From an uncultured Bacillota bacterium (GTDB taxonomy: Bacteria > Bacillota > Dehalobacteriia > UBA4068 > UBA4997): a stretch of 30,565 nt of DNA. The position numbers were made by a program, and so were the translations under genes. Under the pieces are notes generated by a model. It made no database searches. It had not been told where the DNA came from and saw only the letters and a program-made list of their open reading frames with translations. Location of the stretch: the NCBI GenBank assembly GCA_948907985.1, contig CAQWMM010000023.1:3075-33639 (forward strand). The letters are read 5' to 3'. Of the stretch, positions 22,825 through 29,933 are shown piece after piece; within the stretch, counting starts at the first letter, position 1, and the number at the start of each line of letters is the position of its first letter.

Positions 22825-23412
22825 ATGATAGATGCAATAAATTCGATAAACTATACTTTAAATCACCCGACACGTTGGGAAATTGCTAGTGTTATTATAA
22901 GTGCACTTAGTTTGTTGTTTACAATTATAATTATTTTCTACAATTACAAATCTATAAAAACAGCAAATAAAAGTATTCAACAATCTATGGATTTACATCT
23001 TTATGAAAAAAGATTAAAATTATTAAATGATATACAAACAATAGATGCATTTAAGGCAGTACCAATAGAAATAAAAATGGTTTATTCTGAAAATATTTAT
23101 ATTTTGTATTCTGAAATAGCTACTCTATTTTGTAAACGTAATGATATATTGGCTACTTTAGACAGATTTGATACTTTAACTAATTGGCAACAATTTAATG
23201 ATTATAGTATAAGTGCAAATGAAGAAATAATAAAAGATGTTGATAGAATATTAAAAAATCCTGAAATGTTAAAAGATGAAGAAAAAGTGAAAAATGTAAA
23301 AAAAATAAGAGAAACTGCTTCGGTTTGTATAGAAGAAATTAAAATAAAATACGATTGTTTAGAAAAACAAATGGCACAATTATTAATAGAATCTATTAAA
23401 AGAGAGCCTTAA
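22825..23412 (+). CDS. Unrecognised single-pass membrane protein, 195 aa
   Basis: Residues about 19-42 (EIASVIISALSLLFTIIIIF onward) form one transmembrane helix. The remaining 150 residues are charged, lysine- and glutamate-rich and helical, probably a cytoplasmic coiled coil (SIKTANKSIQQSMDLHLYEK; later DEEKVKNVKKIRETA). It is very AT-rich. GTGAGG precedes ATG 22825. The gene ends immediately before a relic copy of the hsdR 5' end. Together with the protein at 20905 it brings membrane anchors to an otherwise cytosolic restriction operon. No function can be named. Confidence 0.78.
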   Translation: MIDAINSINYTLNHPTRWEIASVIISALSLLFTIIIIFYNYKSIKTANKSIQQSMDLHLYEKRLKLLNDIQTIDAFKAVPIEIKMVYSENIYILYSEIATLFCKRNDILATLDRFDTLTNWQQFNDYSISANEEIIKDVDRILKNPEMLKDEEKVKNVKKIRETASVCIEEIKIKYDCLEKQMAQLLIESIKREP

Positions 23413-23415
23413 ACC

Positions 23416-23472
23416 ATGCTCTACACCGAAGCTAACTATGAAAACGTCATAATCAGCAAGAAAGGACGTTGA
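23416..23472 (+). pseudogene. Relic of the hsdR 5' end (18 codons)
   Basis: ATG at 23416 encodes MLYTEANYENVIISKKGR and then stops. It matches the HsdR N-terminus MPYTEANYENAIIS. At the DNA level 23411-23457 and 23857-23903 agree in 43 of 47 bases. After AATCAGC the two copies diverge. The relic marks the original junction of hsdR, displaced by the MNT/HEPN cassette that lies between. Confidence 0.85.
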
Positions 23473-23476
23473 CAAA

Positions 23477-23779
23477 ATGAACAACAGTATATTTACTATT
23501 CAGCATATAAAAACTTTGGTTAAACCAATCGCTCAAAAATATAAGGTTAAGGAAATATATTTGTTCGCTTCTTATGCAAGGGGAGAAGCCGATGAAAACA
23601 GTGATTTGGACTTTCTGGTGTTCGGCGGTGAGAATTTTAAGCTTACCAGAATGTTCTCGCTTGCCGAGGAGTTGCGAGAGGTTTTGAAAAAGAATGTTGA
23701 TGTGTTTGAAATAAACGAAATTAACCGGGACAGCGATTTTTACCATACAATTATGAAAGAGAGGTTGCCTGTGGCATGA
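23477..23779 (+). CDS. Second MNT-domain nucleotidyltransferase, altered motif
   Basis: A 100-aa minimal nucleotidyltransferase. The motif reads FASYARGEADENSDLDFLV, where the usual GSx10DxD has become ASx10DxD; the two catalytic aspartates are kept. GAAAGGACG lies before ATG 23477. The stop codon overlaps the ATG of a 19-codon remnant of a HEPN gene, so the original pair is broken. It is distinct in sequence from the MntA at 20229. Without its toxin it may be drifting, or it may modify another target. It sits between two copies of the hsdR start. Confidence 0.8.
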   Translation: MNNSIFTIQHIKTLVKPIAQKYKVKEIYLFASYARGEADENSDLDFLVFGGENFKLTRMFSLAEELREVLKKNVDVFEINEINRDSDFYHTIMKERLPVA

Positions 23780-23835
23780 AACATTCTGATGAACAACGCA
23801 TTAAGAAAATTATAGATAGAGAAACGGCGAAATGA
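23776..23835 (+). pseudogene. Truncated HEPN (DUF86-like) toxin remnant
   Basis: ATG 23776 overlaps the MNT stop as ATGA, the arrangement expected for an MNT/HEPN pair. The frame MKHSDEQRIKKIIDRETAK ends after 19 codons. The first 15 residues resemble the start of DUF86-type HepT proteins, and the rest is gone. hsdR begins 26 bases later. Confidence 0.6.
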
Positions 23836-23861
23836 AAAATTAGCTTATAAGGAGAAAAACC

Positions 23862-26800
23862 ATGCCATACACCGAAGCCAACTATGAAAACGCCATAATC
23901 AGCCTGTTCAGCGAAGATTTAGGCTATACATATTTGCACGGGCCGGATATTGAGCGCGATTATCACAGCCCACTATATGAGGAGGCATTGCTGGCGGCCT
24001 TACAGCGAATCAACGGCGGCTTGCCGGCGGAGGCCATAACCGAGGCAATTTATAAGCTGAAAAATTTTGAAACCGGCACGCTGCTGCAAAAAAACATAAC
24101 CTTTATGGATTATCTGCAAAACGGCGTTGAGGTAAAGGTGTTTGTGCAGGGCGAGGAGCGCAACGAGCATGTTTATCTGGTGGATTATGCCAACCCGGCC
24201 AACAATGACTTTGTGGTGGTCAACCAGTGGACGGTGATTGAAAACTCGGAAAAGCGGGCGGACGTGGTGCTGTTTGTTAACGGTTTGCCGCTGGTGGTGA
24301 TTGAGTTAAAATCTCCCTCGCGCGAAGAAACCGACGCCTCCGCCGCATACCGGCAGTTGCGCAACTATATGTATGAAATCCCCTCGCTTTTCATATATAA
24401 CGCGGTTTGTGTGATTAGCGATTTGTTCACTTCCAAGGCCGGAACTATCACCTCCGGCGAGGATCGTTTTATGCAGTGGAAGACCAAAGACGGCAGTTAT
24501 GAAAACACAGCCTGCGCTCAGTTTGACACGTTTTTTGAGGGGCTGTTTGAAAAGCGGCGTTTTCTGGATATTATCAAAAATTTTATTTGTTTTAACCTGG
24601 ACGGCGAAAAAACTTTCAAAATTCTGGCCGGTTATCATCAATATTTTGCGGTGAAAAAGGCGGTGGCCTCTACCCTGCGCGCTATGGAAACCGACGGCAA
24701 GGGCGGCGTGTTCTGGCATACGCAGGGCAGCGGCAAGTCGCTTTCCATGGTGTTTTATGCCCACGCTTTGCAGGCAGCGCTGAACAGCCCCACCATAGTG
24801 GTTATCACCGACCGCAACGATTTGGACGGCCAGCTTTACGGTCAATTTGCCCGGTGTTACGACTTTCTGCGCCAGACGCCGCAACAGGCCAAAAGCCGCC
24901 GGCATTTGCGGGAGTTATTGGCTAACCGGCAGGCCAGCGGCATAATTTTTACTACTATGCAAAAGTTTACAGAGGGTACGGAGGCGCTTTCTTTGCGCCG
25001 TGATATTGTGGTTATGGCGGACGAGGCGCACCGCGGCCATTATGGTTTGAGTGAAAAGGTGCTGGCCAGGCGGGACGAAAACGGCGAAACCGTGGCGCAT
25101 ACGGTTATTGGTACGGCGCGTATAATTCGGGATAATCTGCCTAACGCTACATATATTGGTTTCACCGGCACGCCAATTTCCAGCAAAGACCGCAGCACGC
25201 AGGAGGTTTTCGGCCGCTATATCGACATTTACGATATGACGCAAGCGGTGGAGGACGGCGCCACTCGGCCGGTTTATTATGAAAGCCGGGTAATCCATTT
25301 GAAGCTGGACGAAGCAACACTGCACCTGATCGACGCGGAATATGATTTGCTGGCGCAAAATGCCGATCCCTATGTGATAGAAAAAAGCAAGCAAAAGCTG
25401 GGGCAAATGGAAGCTATTCTGGGCGCGGACACCACCATTCAATCGCTGGTTGACGATATACTCGACCATTACGAAAATTACCGGGCCGGTTTGCTGACTG
25501 GCAAGGCCATGATTGTGGCTTATTCCCGGCCGATCGCCATGAAGATTTACCGGCGCATTTTGCAGCTGCGGCCAAATTGGACGGAGAAAGTGGCGGTGGT
25601 GATGACGCAGGCCAACAACGACCCGGAAGATTGGCGGCAGATTATCGGCAACAAGGCGCACAAGGAGGAGTTGGAACGTCGTTTTAAGGATAACGAATCG
25701 CCGCTGAAAATTGCCATTGTGGTGGATATGTGGCTGACCGGCTTTGACGTGCCCTCGCTGGCTACCATGTATGTGTACAAGCCGATGTGCGGCCACAACT
25801 TAATGCAGGCGATTGCGCGTGTTAACCGGGTGTTTGAGGATAAAGAGGGCGGTTTGGTGGTGGATTATGTGGGCATTGCCCAGGCTCTCAAACAGGCAAT
25901 GAACGATTACACCGGGCGCGACCGGCAAAACTACGGCGACCCGGATATCGGCAAAACGGCTTATGCCAAGTTTCAGGAAAAACTGGCGGTTTGCCGGGAT
26001 TTGCTGCACGGCTATGATTATACGGCTTTTATGGACGGTTCGGATTTGGTGCGCGCCAGGGTTATCAGCGGCGGCGTCAACTTTCTGCTGGGCAAGCGGG
26101 TTGCGGAAAATGACCGGCCGGAAAAAGAGCAGACGCATAATGTTTTCATAAAGGAGGCCCTGCTGCTGCGCCAAGCCCTTTCGCTGTGCAGCAGCTTGGT
26201 GGACGAGCCTTGCCGCTGGGAGTGCGCCTGCTTTGAGGCGGTGCGGACAATGTTGGCGCGGCTGACCGCTGGCGGCGGCGAACGCAAATTTACTTTGCCG
26301 GAGGTCAATGAGCGGATAAACGCGCTGTTGAAACAAAGCATTAAAAGCGAGGGCGTCATCAATTTGTTTTCTGATGTTGGCCGGGATTTTTCGCTGTTTG
26401 ACCAGAAGTTTTTGGAAGAAGTCGCCAATATGAAAGAAAAGAATTTGGCGGTGGAACTGCTGAAGCGGCTGATTGCCGAGCAGGTATCAATTTACCGGCG
26501 AACCAACGTGGTGAAATCGGAGAAATTCAGCGAGATTATCCAAAGCGCTATGAACCGCTATTTGAACGGTTTGCTGACTAACGAGGAGGTTATTCAGGAG
26601 CTGCTGAAACTGGCGCAGGATATTGCCAGAGCCAATGAGGAGGGCGCGGCGCTGGGCTTAACGGCGGAGGAACTGGCTTTTTATGACGCTTTAACCAAAC
26701 CGCAGGCAATTAAAGATTTTTACCGGCACGAAGAATTGATTGCCCTGACTAAGGAACTGACGGAGCTGCTGCGCCAAAACCGCACCATTGACTGGCAGCG

Positions 26801-26936
26801 AAAGGAAAGCGCCCGGGCCGGTATGCGCAGGCTGGTTAAGCGGCTGCTGAAAAGCCATAAGTACCCGCCGGAGGGCATGGAAGACGCCGTGCAGACGGTT
26901 ATTAGCCAGTGTGAGATGTGGACGGACAATATGTAA
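23862..26936 (+). CDS. hsdR: Type I restriction endonuclease subunit HsdR
   Basis: HsdR is the ATP-driven translocase and nuclease of the type I complex. The 1024-aa protein has the N-terminal PD-(D/E)xK nuclease, with D134 in RADVVLF and E148-x-K150 in VVIELKSP. The SF2 motor carries Walker A TQGSGKS (287-293), DEAH (387-390) and TGTP (435-438), then motif V/VI sequences VVDMWLTGFDVP and MQAIARVNRVF. The C-terminal helical region binds HsdM. AAGGAG lies before ATG 23862. All motifs are intact. Composition is GC-rich like hsdM, so hsdM and hsdR look like the old core of the locus. Confidence 0.97.
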   Translation: MPYTEANYENAIISLFSEDLGYTYLHGPDIERDYHSPLYEEALLAALQRINGGLPAEAITEAIYKLKNFETGTLLQKNITFMDYLQNGVEVKVFVQGEERNEHVYLVDYANPANNDFVVVNQWTVIENSEKRADVVLFVNGLPLVVIELKSPSREETDASAAYRQLRNYMYEIPSLFIYNAVCVISDLFTSKAGTITSGEDRFMQWKTKDGSYENTACAQFDTFFEGLFEKRRFLDIIKNFICFNLDGEKTFKILAGYHQYFAVKKAVASTLRAMETDGKGGVFWHTQGSGKSLSMVFYAHALQAALNSPTIVVITDRNDLDGQLYGQFARCYDFLRQTPQQAKSRRHLRELLANRQASGIIFTTMQKFTEGTEALSLRRDIVVMADEAHRGHYGLSEKVLARRDENGETVAHTVIGTARIIRDNLPNATYIGFTGTPISSKDRSTQEVFGRYIDIYDMTQAVEDGATRPVYYESRVIHLKLDEATLHLIDAEYDLLAQNADPYVIEKSKQKLGQMEAILGADTTIQSLVDDILDHYENYRAGLLTGKAMIVAYSRPIAMKIYRRILQLRPNWTEKVAVVMTQANNDPEDWRQIIGNKAHKEELERRFKDNESPLKIAIVVDMWLTGFDVPSLATMYVYKPMCGHNLMQAIARVNRVFEDKEGGLVVDYVGIAQALKQAMNDYTGRDRQNYGDPDIGKTAYAKFQEKLAVCRDLLHGYDYTAFMDGSDLVRARVISGGVNFLLGKRVAENDRPEKEQTHNVFIKEALLLRQALSLCSSLVDEPCRWECACFEAVRTMLARLTAGGGERKFTLPEVNERINALLKQSIKSEGVINLFSDVGRDFSLFDQKFLEEVANMKEKNLAVELLKRLIAEQVSIYRRTNVVKSEKFSEIIQSAMNRYLNGLLTNEEVIQELLKLAQDIARANEEGAALGLTAEELAFYDALTKPQAIKDFYRHEELIALTKELTELLRQNRTIDWQRKESARAGMRRLVKRLLKSHKYPPEGMEDAVQTVISQCEMWTDNM

Positions 26937-26983
26937 AATAGGTAGTTAACGAAAATTTTTGTGAAGATCAAGGAGGGATAGCA

Positions 26984-28771
26984 ATGTCGGAAATTTTTTA
27001 TAACACCGCGCTGACGGTTAATCAGTTGATTGAAAAAATTGATATGGGCGAGCTTGGTTTGCCGGAATTACAACGCCCTTTTATTTGGAAAGACTCCAAA
27101 GTGCGCGACCTTTTTGATTCTATGATGCGCGGTTATCCAATAGGTTATCTTATGCTGTGGGAATGTCCGGCTCTGGAAAAGAAAGGCTGTATTGGTATTG
27201 AACAACATAGCTATGGCTACCCTAAAGAAGTTATTATTGATGGTCAGCAGCGTTTAACATCTCTTTATGCAGTTATGAAAGGCAAGAAAATTATTAATTC
27301 AAAGTTTGATGAAAAAGCCATTGTTATTTCCTACTCTCCATTACATAATAAATTTGAGGTTGGTTATCAGGCCACCAAAAAAGATCCGGAATGGATATAC
27401 AATATAAGCGATCTGTTTACAACCTCAAATACATTTAAGTTTATAAAAGGTTTTATTAATGATTTGTCCGAGCAACGAGCCAATAAAGGTGAAACTTTGT
27501 CTGAAGAAGAAAAAGATATTATTTCGGATAATATTAATATAGTTGTGAATTTAAAAAATTATACAATGCCTGTTTTTGATATCAAGTCTAACGCAGAGGA
27601 GGAAGATGTTTCAGAGATATTTGTCAGGGTCAATTCTAACGGCGTTTCGCTAAAACAGAATGATTTTATTCTGACGCTTTTATCATTGTATTGGGATGAC
27701 GGACGCAAAAAAATTGAACAGTTCAGCAAGGAATCGACGTTTCCTAAAAAAGGGCAGATAACCGCTTATAATCAGATTACTAATGTGTTTGCTCAAGATG
27801 TAATTCGTGTGGTTATGGCATATGCCTTTGACAGAGCGCGGTTAAAATATGGTTATAAACTGCTGAGGGGCGCAGATTTTGATAAGCGCGGCGCTGTTAA
27901 TGATGAACTTAGAGAACAGCGTTTTGCAACCTTGAAACAGAAGTTACCGGATGTGCTGGATGTTCATAATTGGCATGAGTTTTTAAAAGCGATTATGAAT
28001 GCCGGTTATTTGTCAGGAGATTTGATCCTCTCTGGCAATGCAATTTTTTATTCTTATGCCCTATATCTTATTTCCAAGTATAGATTTGGAGCGTCTTATA
28101 ATGAAAATATGCACATTACTTCATTATGGTTTTTCTATGCAACTTTAGTTTCCTTTTATACAGGTTCCTTTGAGGCTATCGTTGAAAATCAGTTAAATAG
28201 TATCAAAGAGCTTAATACATTTGAAGAATATAAGGAATTTATTTTATCCAGAATAAATGAACGTTTAACGAATGATTATTTTGAGATTACTCTGGTTGGC
28301 TCTGGTGGTTTAGCGGTATCCGGGCGCGGCAACAATGCCTGGAATGCCTATGTTGCTTCTTTGAATATTATGAATACTAAAATTTTGTTTTCTAAAAGCA
28401 GCTTGTTGGTTTCAAAATTGTTTGAGCTGGGGGTTGACGGCAAAAGGAAGTCTTTGGAGAAACATCATTTGTTTCCTAAAAAATATCTGAAAGGTCTTGG
28501 CTATACAGATTCCAAAATTAATCAGATGGCTAATTATGCTTTTATTGATTGGAAAGATAATATGAGTATTTTTGACGACGCTCCCTCTGTATACTATCCG
28601 GTTGTTTGTGAGGGCAAATCTGAAGATGATATACTATGTATGGAGAAAGAAAACGCCTTACCGCATGGTTGGGAGAATATGACGTATGAGGATTTTCTGG
28701 TGGAAAGAAGAAAACTGATGGCCGCTAAGATTAAGGCTGCATTTGAGCAGCTTAAAAAGAACGTTGAATAG
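26984..28771 (+). CDS. DUF262/HNH protein, GmrSD-like modification-dependent nuclease
   Basis: A 595-aa protein. The N-terminal DUF262 domain is ParB-like, with LPELQRPFIWKDSKVRDLF (27-45) and the NTP-binding IDGQQRLTSL (85-94). The C-terminal half carries an HNH-type nuclease signature, EKHHLFPKKYL (about 492-502), then YAFIDWKDNMSIF. This is the single-chain GmrSD layout, a type IV system that cuts DNA carrying modified cytosines (family knowledge). AAGGAGGGA precedes ATG 26984, 48 bases after hsdR, so it belongs to the same operon. Such a nuclease would complement the type I system, which attacks unmodified DNA. The substrate is not known, and it is AT-richer than hsdR. Confidence 0.88.
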   Translation: MSEIFYNTALTVNQLIEKIDMGELGLPELQRPFIWKDSKVRDLFDSMMRGYPIGYLMLWECPALEKKGCIGIEQHSYGYPKEVIIDGQQRLTSLYAVMKGKKIINSKFDEKAIVISYSPLHNKFEVGYQATKKDPEWIYNISDLFTTSNTFKFIKGFINDLSEQRANKGETLSEEEKDIISDNINIVVNLKNYTMPVFDIKSNAEEEDVSEIFVRVNSNGVSLKQNDFILTLLSLYWDDGRKKIEQFSKESTFPKKGQITAYNQITNVFAQDVIRVVMAYAFDRARLKYGYKLLRGADFDKRGAVNDELREQRFATLKQKLPDVLDVHNWHEFLKAIMNAGYLSGDLILSGNAIFYSYALYLISKYRFGASYNENMHITSLWFFYATLVSFYTGSFEAIVENQLNSIKELNTFEEYKEFILSRINERLTNDYFEITLVGSGGLAVSGRGNNAWNAYVASLNIMNTKILFSKSSLLVSKLFELGVDGKRKSLEKHHLFPKKYLKGLGYTDSKINQMANYAFIDWKDNMSIFDDAPSVYYPVVCEGKSEDDILCMEKENALPHGWENMTYEDFLVERRKLMAAKIKAAFEQLKKNVE

Positions 28772-28888
28772 TATCTATGTGAAATATAATATTGTGCTTG
28801 GGTGTTTGTCAATATGCTACGGTTGCGGTCAATTGGTCAGATTATATTCTGTGTTTTGATTCGTTGGACAAACTTATGCAGTAACCTT

Positions 28889-28917
28889 TTGCTTGGCGCG
28901 GCATATTCTTTTATATT
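28889..28917 (+). promoter_or_regulatory. Promoter of the superoxide dismutase gene
   Basis: TTGCTT (28889-28894), 17 bases, TATATT (28912-28917), with the start predicted near 28924. It separates this gene from the defence operon. Confidence 0.55.
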
Positions 28918-28945
28918 AAGCGCTGGTTGCAAGGGGGTATGTTAT

Positions 28946-29470
28946 ATGAATAATGGGGCGTTGTTTTATGGCCATGCAAGCGTGCGCCTGGCCTCGGTTT
29001 TGTGCGGTCGGGCTCAGGCGGCTGCTGTTATTAAAGGGAGCGCCAAATATCCGGATATATTGGGTACGGTGTTGTTTTATCAAACCGATGAGGGCGTAAT
29101 TGTATTTGCCGAGGTCTGCGGTCTGCCAGATGCGCAGCGAAGCTGTTATGAGGGAATTTTTGGGTTTCATATTCACACGGGAACTGATTGCGGAGGCAAT
29201 GCGGACGATCCCTTTGCCGATGCTGGAACGCATTTGAATTTGCAGGATTGCCCGCATCCATACCATACCGGCGATTTGCCGCCGCTGTTTGGGAATGCCG
29301 GATTGGCTGTTTCGGCCTTTTTGACCAATCGTTTTTGTGTTGATGAAATTGTTGGGCGAACGGTTATTATACATGACCAGCCAGATGATTTTACTACTCA
29401 ACCGTCGGGTAATTCCGGCAAAAAAATCGCCTGCGGCGTGATTAAAAAGCTTGGCGGGCTAGAAGAATAA
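28946..29470 (+). CDS. Cu/Zn superoxide dismutase family protein
   Basis: A 174-aa protein of the SodC fold, which turns superoxide into peroxide. Metal ligands are visible: H75 and H77 in GFHIHTG, H96 in GTHLNL, H104, H107 and D110 in CPHPYHTGDLPPL, and H143 in VIIHDQPDD. The NSGKKIACGVI ending is typical. Cysteines C82, C102 and C163 could form the family disulfide. There is no signal peptide or lipobox, so the protein seems cytoplasmic, which is unusual for bacterial SodC and leaves open a non-classical export or role. AAGGGGG (28931-28937) supports ATG 28946; the longer frame from 28802 crosses the promoter. Confidence 0.88.
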   Translation: MNNGALFYGHASVRLASVLCGRAQAAAVIKGSAKYPDILGTVLFYQTDEGVIVFAEVCGLPDAQRSCYEGIFGFHIHTGTDCGGNADDPFADAGTHLNLQDCPHPYHTGDLPPLFGNAGLAVSAFLTNRFCVDEIVGRTVIIHDQPDDFTTQPSGNSGKKIACGVIKKLGGLEE

Positions 29471-29475
29471 GCAAA

Positions 29476-29514
29476 AAAACTGACTGACAGCAAAAGGCGT
29501 CAGTCAGTTTTTTA
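29476..29514 (+). terminator. Terminator of the superoxide dismutase gene
   Basis: AAAACTGACTGAC (29476-29488), a 10-base loop, then GTCAGTCAGTTTT (29499-29511): a perfect 13-bp stem with a T-tract. It can act in both directions. Confidence 0.95.
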
Positions 29515-29589
29515 CATTTTTAGATGTTTTCTCAAAAAAAACCTTGCTAAAATTTTCCATAGGGTTTATAATAGAATCAGCCGGATAAT

Positions 29590-29693
29590 AAAAAAAGCGG
29601 CAGGGACTGTGGTACTCGCAATACCGCAGAACCCCTATGCAGGCTACCACAACTAGCCATACACAACTGCTTTTATATCTAGCGCAGTACCGC
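29590..29693 (-). ncRNA. Candidate small RNA of about 100 nt
   Basis: On the minus strand a promoter (29728-29700) is followed by a stretch beginning GCGGTACTG and ending TGCCGC plus a run of T at 29596-29590. The two ends pair (GCGG with CCGC, ACTG with CAGT), giving a closed rod. Inside, GTGGTA (29652-29647) can pair with TACCAC (29614-29609), while GCGGTA (29626-29621) can pair instead with the terminal TGCCGC, so two alternative folds exist. A near-copy, CGCAATACCGCA / CGCAGTACCGCA, recurs on the plus strand. Overlapping short ORFs lack a convincing Shine-Dalgarno. It is too short for a typical 6S RNA, and I cannot name the family. Confidence 0.55.
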
Positions 29694-29699
29694 ATATTT

Positions 29700-29728
29700 A
29701 GTATAATATAATCGGCTTTTTTTAGCAA
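29700..29728 (-). promoter_or_regulatory. Promoter of the minus-strand small RNA
   Basis: Minus strand: TTGCTA (29728-29723), 17 bases, TATACT (29705-29700). The predicted start near 29693 coincides with the GCGG that closes the RNA fold. Confidence 0.6.
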
Positions 29729-29768
29729 GCGTTTTTTGCGGTTGTGCTGTTGCTGTTTAGAAGTTTAA

Positions 29769-29933
29769 TCCCCTCCTTAAAAAGGGGTTTTCTGTGCGTG
29801 TGTGGGCAAAGTTTATGTCTGCGCGCGCATTTTTATTATCCCGGCGGTCAAAAAGGGCGGCTGGGGCGGCTCATTCGCTGCCCCCAAAGCCTGTTTGGCT
29901 GCCAGGATTATTTTTAAGGAGGGTTTATTTATA
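29769..29933 (+). promoter_or_regulatory. Hairpin-rich leader before the secreted LRR protein
   Basis: CCCCT/AGGGG with a short T-run (about 29769-29793) is a weak terminator. GGCT-GGGGCGGC (29859-29870), loop TCATTC, GCTGCCCCC and AGCC (to 29891) form a strong hairpin. CCTG/CAGG (about 29890-29906) followed by ATTATTTTT resembles an attenuator just before the Shine-Dalgarno. No clear promoter was identified. Apart from these hairpins and the small RNA, 29521-29933 contains no gene I can support. Confidence 0.4.

Noticed and set aside
29590..29693. 6S RNA or tRNA
   Set aside because: It is too short and lacks the large central bubble of 6S RNA; no cloverleaf or CCA end can be drawn.
29504..29728. 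Minus-strand 74-codon ORF
   Set aside because: It covers the sodC terminator and the candidate small RNA, and its ATG lies within that RNA's -35 region. No Shine-Dalgarno was seen.
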